64,000 bases of DNA from Triticum aestivum (taxonomy: Eukaryota; Streptophyta; Magnoliopsida; Poales; Poaceae), in assembly GCF_018294505.1 (NCBI RefSeq), contig NC_057798.1, positions 372,624,081 to 372,688,080 on the forward strand, written 5' to 3'. Within the stretch, counting starts at the first letter, position 1. Each line of letters opens with the position of its first letter. Below the pieces are notes generated by a model that was not told the origin of the DNA, searched no databases, and was given only the letters and a program-made list of their open reading frames with translations. A program made the position numbers and the translations under genes. Positions 11,577-21,373 of the stretch are shown here, piece by piece.

Positions 11577-13157
11577 TTTCAGCCCTCAAAACATCTCATA
11601 TGTTTCGCGATGTTTCAAAAACGTCTTTGGTGCCTCAACTCTAAACCGTTTAACTGAACTATCACGTAGTTATCAAAACGTGTATGTCAGATGTTCGCAA
11701 CAACCACAGACAACGTTCGAGGTTCAGCGCACTGAGCGGTGCATTAAGGACATAAGCCTTCTATGAAGTAATGAGGACAATCCTCAGTTTACGGACCTAG
11801 TCCGCATAATTGCTACTATCAACTTTCAACTAATTTTTCTCTAGGAACATATCTAAACAGTAGAACTATAGCGTGAGCTACGACATAATTTGCAAAATCC
11901 TTTTGACTATGTTCAGGATAATTAAGTTCATCTTATGAACTCCCACTCAGATAGACATCCCTCTAGTCATCTAAGTGATTACATGATCCGAGTCAAACTA
12001 GGCCGTGTCCGATCATCACGTGAGACGGACTAGTCATCATCGGTGAACATCTTCATGTTGATCGTATCTTCTATACGACTCATGCTCGACCTTTCGGTCT
12101 CCGTGTTCCGAGGCCATGTCTGTACATGCTAGGCTCGTCAAGTTAACCCTAAGTGTTTCGCGTGTGTTCCGAGGCCATGTCTGTACATGTTAGGCTCGTC
12201 AACACCCGTTGTATTTGAACGTCTGAATAAAACACCCGATCATCACGTGATGTTTTGAAACAGCGAACTGTCGCAACGGTGCACAGTTAGGGGAGAACAC
12301 TTCTTGAAATTGTTGTAAGGGATCATCTTATTTACTACCGTCGTTCTAAGCAAATAAGATGTATAAACATGATAAACATCACATGCAATCAAATAGTGAC
12401 ATGATATGGCCATCATCACTTTGCTCCTTTTGATCTCCATCTTCGGGGCTCCATGATCATCATCGTCACCGACATGACACCATGATCTCCATCATCATGA
12501 TCTCCATCATTGTGTCTTCATGAAGTTGCCTCGCCAACTATTACTTCTACTACTATGGCTAACGGTTAGCAATAAAGTAAAGTAATTACATGACGTTTAA
12601 GTTGACACGCAGGTCACAAATAAATTAAGACAACTCCTATGGCTCCTGCCGGTTGTCATACTCATCGACATGCAAGTCGTGATTCCTATTACAAGAACAT
12701 GATCAATCTCATACATCACATATATCATTCATCACATCCTTTTTGGCCATATCACATCACATAGCATACCCTGCAAAAACAAGTTAGACGTCCTCTAATT
12801 GTTGTTTGCATGTTTTACGTGGCTGCTATGGGTTTCTAGCAAGAACGTTTCTTACCTACGCATGAACCACAACGTGATATGCCAATTGCTATTTACCCTT
12901 CATAAGGACCCTTTTCATCGAATCCGATCCGACTAAAGTGGGAGAGACAGACACCCGCCAGCCACCTTATGCAACTAGTGCATGTTTGTCGGTGGAACCG
13001 GTCTCACGTAAGCGTACGTGTAAGGTTGGTCCGAGCCGCTTCATCCCACGATGCCGCCGAATCAAGATAAGACTAGTAACGGCAAGCATATTGAACAATA
13101 TCAACGCCCACAACTACTTTGTGTTCTACTCGTGCAAAGAATCTACGCAATAGACCT
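11577..13157 (-). other. Angela-like untranslated leader
   Basis: About 1.6 kb between the 5' LTR/primer site and the first gag remnant. No coding similarity was seen. A 43-bp unit containing GTGTTCCGAGGCCATGTC is repeated twice near 12102-12210. BARE-type elements are known for long leaders. Confidence 0.6.
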
Positions 13158-13171
13158 AGCTCATGATGCCA
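13158..13171 (-). other. Angela-like primer-binding site
   Basis: TGGCATCATGAGC on the minus strand, one base from the 5' LTR. It resembles the complement of initiator tRNA-Met (TGGTATCAGAGC), with differences. Confidence 0.65.
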
Positions 13172-13172
13172 C

Positions 13173-14922
13173 TGTTGGGGAACGTAGCAGAAATTCAAAA
13201 AATTTCCTACGTAACACCAAGATCTATCTATGGAGAGACCAGCAACGAGTAGAAAGGAGAGTGCATCTACATACCCTTGTAGATCGCTTAGCGGAAGCGT
13301 TCAAGTGAACGGGGTTGATGGAGTCGTACTCGTCGTGATTCAGATCACCGATGATCCTAGTGCCGAACGGACGGCACCTCCGCGTTCAACACACGTACAG
13401 CTCGACGATGTCTCCCACGCCTTGATCCAGCAAGGAGAGAGGGAGAGGTTGAGGAAGACTCCATCCAGCAGCAGCACAACGGCGTGGTGGTGATGGAGGA
13501 GCGTGGCAATCCTGCAGGGCTTCGCCAAGCACCTACGGGAGAAGAGGAGGTGTCACGGGAGGGAGGGAGGCGCCAAGGGCTCAGGTATGGATGCCCTCCC
13601 TCCCCTCCACTATATATAGGGGCAGGGGAGAGGGGGGAGGCGCAGCCTTGCCCCTTCCTCCAAGGAAGGGTGCGGCTAAGAGGGGGGGAGGAGTCCATCC
13701 TCCCCAAGGCACCTCGGAGGTGCCTTCCCCCTTTAGGACTCTCCTCTTTTTCCTATATCTTGGCGCATGGGCCTCTAGGGGCTGGTGCCCTTGGCCCATG
13801 TAGGCCAAGGCGCACCCCCTACAGCCCATGTGGCCCCCCGGGGCAGGTGGCCCCACCCGGTGGGCCCCCGGGACCCTTCCGGTGGTCCCGGTACAATACC
13901 GATGACCCCGAAACTTGTCCCGATGGCCGAAACAGGACTTCCTATATATAAATCTTTACCTCCGGACCATTCCAGAACTCCTCGTGACGTCCGGGATCTC
14001 ATCCGGGACTCTGAACAACATTCGGTAACCACATACAAACTTCCTTTATAACCCTAGCGTCATCGAACCTTAAGTGTGTAGACCCTACGGGTTCGGGAGA
14101 CATGTAGTCATGACCGAGATGTTCTCCGGTCAATAACCAACAGCGGGATCTGGATACCCATGTTGGCTCCCACATGTTCCACGATGATCTCATCGGATGA
14201 ACCACGATGTCAAGGACTCAATCGATCCCGTATACAATTCCCTTTGTCTAGCGGTATGGTACTTGCCCGAGATTCGATCGTCGGTATACCGATACCTTGT
14301 TCAATCTCGTTACCGGCAAGTCTCTTTACTCGTTCCGTAACACATCATCCCGTGATCAACCCCTTGGTCACATTGTGCACATTATGATGATGTCCTACCG
14401 AGTGGGCCCAGAGATACCTCTCCGTTTACACGGAGTGACAAAATCCCAATCTCGATTCGTGCCAACCCAACAGACACTTTCAGAGATACCCGTAGTGTAC
14501 CTTTATAGCCACCCAGTTACGTTGTGACGTTTGGCACACCCAAAGCACTCCTACGGTATCCGGGAGTTGCACAATCTCATGGTCTAAGGAAATGATACTT
14601 GACATTAGAAAAGCTTTAGCATACGAACTACATGATCTTGTGCTAGGCTTAGGATTGGGTCTTGTCCATCACATCATTCTCCTAATGATGTGATCCCGTT
14701 ATCAACGACATCCAATGTCCATGGTCAGGAAACCGTAACCATCTATTGATTAACGAGCTAGTCAACTAGAGGCTTACTAGGGACATGGTGTTGTCTATGT
14801 ATCCACACATGTATCTGAGTTTCCTATCAATACAATTCTAGCATGGATAATAAACGATTATCATGAACAAGGAAATATAATAATAATCAATTTATTATTG
14901 CCTATAGGGCATATTTCCAACA
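13173..14922 (-). repeat. Angela-like 5' LTR
   Basis: 1750 bp, the partner of 6322-8069. The 12 substitutions found between the two are nearly all C/T or G/A, consistent with deamination of methylated cytosines. Confidence 0.95.
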
Positions 14923-14927
14923 CACGC
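14923..14927. repeat. Target-site duplication of the Angela-like element (right copy)
   Basis: CACGC, identical to 6317-6321. Confidence 0.92.
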
Positions 14928-15901
14928 ATGAGCCGGAACACCCTCCATCATGAGGTCCACCTGGACCCGCATCAGCCTGGAAGCCGCCTGAGCCTGCCTG
15001 AGCCACGACTTGATGAAGAACTTGACTCCCATGTGCTCAATCTCTGGTGCAGCCAGCGCTCTGTTCCTCAACTCGTGCGCCGCAAATACGACCAAGAAAT
15101 CTTCCGGATGGAACTTATGGACAGAAAAACAAAACCTTGGAATCCCCAGTTGCACGGAGACCGCGACCGCAACATCGTCGCAGGACACGGCCGGCCTAGC
15201 CCCGCCAACATACATCACCACCGCCAGCTGAAGCCGGCGCTCGAGGTCATCCAGCCCCTCCGAGCGCGGTAGCACGCAGACCTCAGACGGCGCCACAGAC
15301 AGGGCCAAATCCGACATCATTGGGCGGAAGCTGGGCGCAACTGGCGAGAGTTGCGCCGCCGGCACGCTCTGCCTAGGCTCCGACAGCCTCCGCCGAATGG
15401 CCGGTGCCTACCGGGCGATTCTGACCTGCGAGCGACCTTGGCGATCACCGCACGGCGCAGCTCCTCCGCCGAGATGGGTCTGTGAGGCTCCCTACATTGG
15501 GAAGAGACATGCCCAGCGTGGCCGCAACGGATGCACAGAGGCTCATTGGTGCATTCTTGACGACGGTGACCATCCTCGAAGCACCGGAAGCAGAGACCGA
15601 ACATGTCCGACGGGATCAGACGCCGCTCAGACAAGGACGGCGACACCTCGCGTCCGGCCCCGACACCCACCCCGAACTGCCTCCTGAGCGCACGACGACG
15701 CCTCCACATGGCTTTGTGGGAGGGGCCCGGCCGGCGCCATCCCTCCGCCTGCGCCTGCGCGGCACCGGCGGCCTGGCCACCCTCCGCCGAAGAGGAGCGA
15801 GCTGAGCCCGGCGACCCTGAGAGGCCCAGTTTCGAGACGATAGGCCGCTCCCGCGGAAGCGCCGACGAGACCGAAGGTGGGCTGCGAGATCCAGAAGCCA
15901 T
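14928..15901 (-). pseudogene. LINE-1 ORF1, 5' half: CCHC zinc-knuckle RNA-binding protein
   Basis: The start is the ATG at 15901 (MASGSRSPP). After a Ser/Gly/Arg-rich N-terminus come two consecutive CCHC knuckles at about residues 100-135 (CFRCFEDGHRRQEC and CIRCGHAGHVSSQC). These bind the element RNA in the LINE ribonucleoprotein. A frameshift near 15320-15365 moves the rest to another frame. That frame carries a DUF4283-like segment (RRLQLAVVMYVGG, CFSVHKFHPEDFLVVF, LRQAQAASRLMRVQVDLMM) and runs to the Angela insertion. Plant LINE ORF1 usually has DUF4283 with zinc knuckles. Here the knuckles come first. Confidence 0.85.
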
Positions 15902-15970
15902 AGGCGCAGCCGGGAAGAGCCACCGGGAGAGAGCCGCCGGGACCAGCAGGTCGCCGACAGCGGAGATGGG

Positions 15971-16040
15971 GTGGACGCCGGTGCCGGAGTAGCAGCCGGC
16001 GTGAGGTGGACGCCGGTGCCGGAGTGGCGGCCGGCGTGGG
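15971..16040. repeat. 35-bp tandem dimer in the LINE-1 5' UTR
   Basis: Two adjacent 35-bp units (15971-16005 and 16006-16040), both starting GTGGACGCCGGTGCCGGAGT and differing at four positions. It lies upstream of ORF1, where some LINEs keep repeated promoter units. Confidence 0.85.
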
Positions 16041-16110
16041 GAACGGGAAGGGGGATGGGAGGGGGCGAGAGAGCGCTACAACCGGTCGTTATTGCGGTCT
16101 TCAAAGTGTT

Positions 16111-16124
16111 ATAGCATTTTTGCT
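16111..16124. repeat. Target-site duplication of LINE-1 (right copy)
   Basis: ATAGCATTTTTGCT, identical to 907-920. It sets the LINE 5' end at 16110. Confidence 0.9.
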
Positions 16125-16153
16125 TTAAAAACTTAGGCATTGGAGATGCCCTT

Positions 16154-16568
16154 GCTGAGGAGGAGCAGCAGGAGAGAGACGGTAGGAGTAGTACGGAAAC
16201 CATGTTGGTGGTAAATTTGATCAACTGATAATGGCAGGTGGCAAGTTTCAATCTTTCAAACTTTCCCTCACTCACATTGTCGGAGAGGAGAGAGAAAAAA
16301 CAAGCTAGTACTGGAATGGGGGGCACAGGCAGCATTTTCTTCCCGGCCCGCATCAAATCCCAACCGCTCGTCCGAAAGGCCAAAACCACATGCTTCCGAC
16401 GGTCCCAGACCCCTCTTTCTCCTCCATTCCGGTCCTCCCCTCCGGCGCGCTTACATAAGGGCGTCCTCTTCCTCGCTTGCCACCAACACCACTCTCTCTG
16501 TTTCTCCCCTCCGACATCAGCGGTGCACAGTCCTTGTGCTTGTGTGAAGAGCGAGCTAGCTAGAAGCA
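16154..16568 (+). promoter_or_regulatory. Proximal promoter and 5' UTR of the AAP gene
   Basis: About 415 bp remain between the LINE-1/older transposon boundary and the start codon. A weak TATA-like TTACATAAGG lies at 16451-16460, about 110 bp before the ATG, followed by pyrimidine-rich patches (16491-16511) as in many plant core promoters. No other element could be assigned. Anything farther upstream has been moved about 15 kb away by LINE-1 and its nested Copia element. Confidence 0.5.
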
Positions 16569-18820
16569 ATGGGGATGGAGAAGGGCAAGGCTGACCCTGC
16601 CGCCTTCAGCATCGCTGAGGCCGGCTTTGGAGACCGGACGGACATCGACGACGACGGACGCGAGAGGCGTACCGGTACGCTCCGGACGCATCCTCCTAGC
16701 AACTAATCTATCTTGCTCTTGCAACCGGTGGGGTGCCATGCGTGCAATCATATGGTAACCTACATGCATGTTGAACGATGGTGATACAGGTACGCTGGTG
16801 ACGGCGAGCGCGCACATCATCACGGCGGTGATCGGGTCCGGGGTGCTGTCGCTGGCGTGGGCCATCGCGCAGCTCGGGTGGGTCATCGGCCCCGCCGTGC
16901 TCGTCGCCTTCTCCGTCATCACCTGGTTCTGCTCCAGCCTACTGGCCGACTGCTACCGCTCGCCAGACCCCGTCCACGGCAAGCGCAACTACACCTACGG
17001 CCAAGCCGTCAGGGCCAACCTAGGTACTCTATAATTATGAGATACGTGATGATGCATGAACCAATTTGTTAATTAACCTCTTCTGATTTCCCCATGATTA
17101 ATAACTAATTAATATTATCACCTATAATTTTCAGGAGTTAGCAAATACAGGCTCTGCTCTCTGGCCCAATACGTCAACTTGGTTGGCGTGACCATTGGCT
17201 ACACCATCACCACGGCCATCAGCATGGGGTAAGCGTGCATGCATGCATGCATGTTTTGTCTCAAACACTCCAACCAATTCATACATCCCACACTGGGTAC
17301 ATGCATGCCCATGTTCTGCGCCCATGCTTTTTGTTCACCTGTTTTCATGGCATGCTTCCTACAAACATTGAAAAGACGAGAATGTGTCATACTTCGTCTG
17401 TCTGGAATTAGTTGTCACTCGAACGGAAGTACCTAGCATAGCACAGGATATATCCATTTGAGCGACAACTAATACCGGATGTAGGATGTTATTTGGTTGC
17501 ACTAGAAGAAAATCCAACAAAGCTATGTCCGGTTACTAGGGATTTGAACCCGTAGGGGATCCAATCCACGAGGGGGTTGGTTGATCCCACCCCATCACCC
17601 ATTCCCTTTAGTAACGGCGGGATTAATTCCACGCATATGAAGGAGAGGTTGTTTTTCCGGTTAAAACCGTGGGGTTGTGAGGAGATTTGACTGGGTTTCT
17701 ATCTCCGTTGGGAATAACCGGATACACTATATGAAATAGACGGTGATAAATCCCTGTCCAGGGCGATCCCAGCTGACCCACGGTGTTTTGACCCCAATAC
17801 TGGCGGGGCCGGATTAACCGAACGATGCCTAATTGCTTTCAATTAATATAGGTGTATGCCGTGGCTGTCAATGTCAGTAAGGAAAATATTCACGAGGTTG
17901 GCTTACAAATTATTGTTTCCTATGGGATTGCATGGAATGTAAACCATAAATAAAATCCATGTTGTTTATACTCCCAAAAGCAAAGATGCTACTCCCTCTG
18001 TTCCATAATTTTTGAAAGTGGTTTTAGTTCAATTTTTGGTCATTTGTCTACACTATGCCAGTCAAAGTAGAGGTTCTTTCGTTAGGTTCGATCCAACAAA
18101 CAGAGGAAATGATGGAAATATGATAACCCAATTTCACAGTTCAAAAGTGCTTGGAAAAAAAAAGACCAGACAGTACTACTTTTGCCTTAAAACAGAATCT
18201 TCAAAAAGGAGTGGCCTGTATTGGCGCAGGTTAGAACTTAGAACAAAAAAAAAAACGTACTTATTGGTGACTACTGGCAAATGATTGATTGGTCATGCTT
18301 GACAAGGATATAACTAGAGGCTACAAATTACTAAGTTATACCCTTTTATTTTAATTGATTTACTTTTCAACTTGTCAGAACATCTAATCAAGGCGATGCA
18401 TGCATGTAGGGCGATCGGACGGTCGAATTGCTTCCACCGCAATGGCCACAATGCGGCCTGCGAGGCATCCAACACCACCAACATGATTATATTTGCTGCC
18501 ATCCAAATCTTGCTCTCGCAGCTCCCCAACTTCCACAAGATCTGGTGGCTCTCCATTGTTGCCGCCGTCATGTCCCTCGCCTACTCCTCCATTGGTCTCG
18601 GCCTCTCCATAGCAAAAATCGCAGGTAAATAAATAAATACTACATACACTTTGGCTTTCAATTCAATGTAAGATGGGCTCTAAGCCTTCCATCTAAAATT
18701 ACTTTAGGATGCTAATGGATATACGAAGTAGTATATTTTGGCATATCATGTGCAAGAAAATAATTTGTTCTCTACATGGTCCTGACATGATATTGTACAA
18801 ACCATAACTTTGTAAGGAAA

Positions 18821-18915
<95 letters not shown>

Positions 18916-20465
18916 TGGTGATAAGATTTTTGTTGTTGGTGGTGCAAAAGGACATTTGACATGTCGATGGATCATGATGCATCTTTTTTGTTGGTATCAG
19001 CCATGTTGGCTCCATGGTGCAATGCATATAGATCTTGCATTGGTGACTGATTGATTGTTGTAGGTGGGGTGCATGCCAAGACAACGCTAACAGGGGTGAC
19101 CGTTGGGGTGGATGTATCCGGGCGTGAGAAAATTTGGAGGACGTTCCAGTCTCTTGGGGACATCGCCTTTGCATACTCCTACTCCAATGTGCTCATCGAA
19201 ATCCAGGTAATTAACACTAGACATACAGGGCTATTGTCATATCGCCCTAGTTATTTATGATCGAAATAGATGATTGTTTGTACACTACATTCATATGACT
19301 AGACGTAGTTCTTGGAAACCATAGTAGTACCTCATTTGAGAAAAGGGGGGAAAAAATGACTCAGAAAATGTGAGACCATCCCCGTGACCTGTTGGATCTT
19401 GCTGGAGGACAAATTCTGTAGGAAAACGGTATGGGTGAACCCTATGACCCTATCAAGAGGACAACCTTTGCAGTCCATGTTCCTGCCACTCTATGTAGAT
19501 CAGATCAGGCTACTAGGCAGTAGTCAATTAGAGAGGGTCTCTGCTCTGCACTGAACCGAGTGCAAACTCCACGGTGCAGGTTCTGCATGGGTATGAACAA
19601 TCTAGAGTATCCAAGGCAAAAAAGGACAACCAGTGCTCTAGAAATGCTAAATAGCACTGATTTTCCTTTGGTAGACCAGTGCGAATGTCGTTTGTTGATG
19701 AAAATATGCAGGCTATTAGAGAGAACCCACAGAGTGGCAATGTCGAATTCGCAGTCAAAAACAGTAGGAGTAGAACTAATAAATAAAGGATTTCATTTGG
19801 TGCAGGACACGCTGCGGTCGAGCCCGGCGGAGAACACGGTGATGAAGAAGGCGTCCTTGATCGGCGTTTCCACGACCACCACGTTCTACATGCTGTGTGG
19901 GGTGCTGGGCTACGCGGCGTTCGGCAGCAGCGCCCCGGGCAACTTCCTCACGGGCTTCGGCTTCTACGAGCCCTTCTGGCTCGTCGACATCGGCAACGTT
20001 TGCATCGTCGTGCACCTCGTTGGCGCCTACCAGGTCTTCTGCCAGCCCATCTACCAGTTCGTCGAGGGCTGGGCGCGCTCCCGGTGGCCCGACAGCGCCT
20101 TCCTCCATGCCGAGCGCGTGTTGCGCCTTCCGGCCGTTCTCGGAGGCGGCGAGGTCCCGGTTAGCCCGTTCCGCCTGGTCTGGCGAACGGCGTACGTGGT
20201 TCTCACGGCGGTGGTGGCCATGCTGTTCCCCTTCTTCAACGACTTCCTTGGCCTCATTGGCGCCGTCTCGTTTTGGCCGCTCACCGTCTACTTCCCCGTT
20301 GAGATGTACATGGCACAGGCCAAGGTGCGCCGGTTCTCGCCGACGTGGACGTGGATGAACGTGCTTAGCGTCGCGTGCCTTGTCGTCTCTGTCCTCGCCG
20401 CAGCTGGTTCTGTGCAGGGGCTCATCAAGGACGTCGCAGGGTACAAGCCATTCAAGGTCTCCTAA
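16569..20465 (+). CDS. AAP: Amino acid permease (AAP family), six exons, intact
   Basis: Proton-coupled amino-acid importer of the plasma membrane (Aa_trans/AAAP family). Exons by GT-AG borders and frame: 16569-16674, 16790-17023, 17135-17228, 18410-18624, 19064-19206, 19806-20465. Together they make 1452 nt, 483 aa plus stop, the usual AAP length (about 470-490). Signatures: RRTGTLVTASAHIITAVIGS with GVLSLAWAIAQLGW at the first helices, YCYRSP-like CYRSPDPVHGKRNYTY, NCFHRNGH, IWWLSIVAAVMSLAYSSIGL, GDIAFAYSYSNVLIEIQDTL, and a C-terminus ending YKPFKVS. Hydrophobic segments fit about eleven helices. The first ATG is used; a second Met is at codon 3. No stop or frameshift was found. The orthologous number was not settled; an AAP6-like member is my recollection only. 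Confidence 0.93.
17229..18409 (+). other. AAP intron 3 (1181 bp)
   Basis: The largest intron, from GTAAGCG to a TAG acceptor. It contains a Stowaway-like MITE (17392-17489). A lone CTCCCTCTGTTCCATAA near 17991 looks like one end of another MITE without a partner. The rest (17500-17980 and 18020-18400) shows nothing recognisable. Confidence 0.8.
17392..17489. mobile_element. Diverged Stowaway-like MITE in AAP intron 3
   Basis: About 98 bp flanked by TA on both sides (17390-17391, 17490-17491). The arms are inverted: GGAATTAGTTGTCACTCGAA at left answers TTGAGCGACAACTAATACC at right. The outer end, CTTCGTCTGTCTGG, is a decayed form of the CTCCCTCCGT Stowaway terminus. It is non-coding and lies within an intron, so it is tolerated by splicing. 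Confidence 0.75.
18826..18912. repeat. (AG)43 microsatellite in AAP intron 4
   Basis: An uninterrupted AG dinucleotide run of about 87 bp, 200 bp after the exon 4 donor. It is transcribed as a purine run in the AAP pre-mRNA. Confidence 0.95.
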
Positions 20466-20651
20466 GTCCTAACATCTATTCAGACAAGGCATGCATAGTG
20501 ATGTGATCACGTATATTATAGGTGAAGAAGGGTCGAGGTTAATCCCTGTTTCATGTTTTTATCTAAAAAGTGGTAAACCTAGATTGATCAGTACTGTATT
20601 AGTAGCAGAAGCTTAAGCCATATGGGCAGCAATAAGAAAGTTGACAGTTGA
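20466..20651 (+). other. 3' flank of the AAP gene
   Basis: About 190 bp between the stop codon and the LINE-2 target site. It should contain the 3' UTR. AATAAG near 20630 is a possible poly-A signal. The original downstream DNA continues at 38873-38904 and then 60646. Confidence 0.5.
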
Positions 20652-20660
20652 CTACATGTT
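20652..20660. repeat. Target-site duplication of LINE-2 (left copy)
   Basis: CTACATGTT, repeated at 38864-38872. The LINE-2 poly-A tail (T run on the plus strand) follows at once. Confidence 0.8.
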
Positions 20661-20749
20661 TTTTTTTTGAAACAAGGCAAAAGGCTTGCCATTTTCATTG
20701 AATAAGAAGAAGGTTTAAGAGTCTTGGCCAAAAGACCAGGTTACAAGCA

Positions 20750-21373
20750 TCACTCTCGCGGCATTATATTACACAAATATTTCGCCCCAACAAGGCAACA
20801 CAGCGAAGCTTTCGCTTTGACGCGAGTCACAAGCACCCCGACCGGAATTGCCGTGCTGCGGAACACACGTGCATTTCGCTCTTTCCAAATTTCCCAAGAG
20901 ATAAGAAGCATAAGGGAAAGAAGTGCCCTTCGAGATTGTGACCTCCCGGAAGCTATGTTGCACCACCACTCCTTGACTGAAACCATGCCTCCCCAATCCG
21001 TAGGATGGACATCATGTAAACCGAGCCATGTTTTGATCATTCCCCAAACTCTAACCGTTTAATGACATTGGAAGAGAAGGTGAGCTGCTGATTCTGGCGT
21101 TTGTTTGCATAGCGGGCAAAGGTTACAGTTGGGCCAGCCCCTACGCTGAAGCCGGTCTGCCGTCCAAATCCTATTGTTGATGGCTAACCAAGCAAAAAAA
21201 ATTGCATTTGGGAGGAGCCCAGTTCTTCCAGACCAAAAGAGGCATATCTGAGTCGATAAGGCCAAGAAATTATGCACGGTATGCCGTCGCCGCTGAATAT
21301 TGGCCATCATTGATGAGCTTCCAGGAAATTGAATCAGCCAGGCCGGGGTTGAGGTGAATGTGTGATAGCTCAC
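20750..21373 (-). pseudogene. LINE-2 ORF2 C-terminal zf-RVT region
   Basis: Contains the zf-RVT pattern LLPNAIFFAWLAINNRIWTA followed by WPNCNLCPLCKQTPESAAHL (Cys-x2-Cys and His). The C-terminal tail (WGMIKTWLGL, LLISWEIWKERNARVF) follows in another frame after a break near 21060. The WEIWKERNARVF type of ending is characteristic of plant LINE ORF2. It overlaps the end of the RT frame, indicating a frameshift near 21270-21370. Confidence 0.85.

Larger units (their letters stand above)
6322..14922 (-). mobile_element. Angela/BARE-type Copia LTR retrotransposon with degenerate coding region
   Basis: An 8.6-kb element with LTRs of 1748 and 1750 bp, termini TG..CA, and a perfect 5-bp TSD (CACGC). 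On the minus strand it begins TGTTGGAAATATGCCC and ends GAACGTTCCCCAACA-like, the ends of the Triticeae BARE/WIS/Angela group. The internal region keeps gag, integrase and RT/RNase H order but has many stops and frameshifts. LTRs differ by about 12 substitutions and one 2-bp indel, by eye count (about 0.7%). At 1.3e-8 per site per year this is roughly a quarter of a million years. The protein decay is therefore much older than this insertion. Confidence 0.95.
921..16110 (-). mobile_element. LINE-1: full-length plant L1-type non-LTR retrotransposon, split by an Angela element
   Basis: On the minus strand the element reads 5' UTR, ORF1 (CCHC RNA-binding protein), ORF2 (endonuclease, reverse transcriptase, zf-RVT) and a short A tail at 929-922. 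It is bounded by a perfect 14-bp TSD. A complete Copia element at 6322-14922 interrupts ORF1. Subtracting it and one CACGC leaves about 6584 bp, a normal full length for plant L1 LINEs. ORF1 has a frameshift and in-frame stops, and ORF2 has two in-frame TAG codons and at least one frameshift, so the copy cannot move by itself. Its 5' end faces the AAP promoter head to head. Confidence 0.93.

Noticed and set aside
17991..18010. Second Stowaway element in AAP intron 3
   Set aside because: Only one end (CTCCCTCTGTTCCATAA) is visible; no inverted partner was found in the intron.
18699..19174. Leu/Ser repeat proteins on the minus strand
   Set aside because: They are translations of the (AG)n microsatellite in an AAP intron.
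19560..19805. Alternative longer exon 6 of AAP beginning at 19560
   Set aside because: The frame is open through the end of intron 5, but the sequence there has no AAP similarity and a good CAG acceptor at 19803-19805 joins exon 5 exactly.
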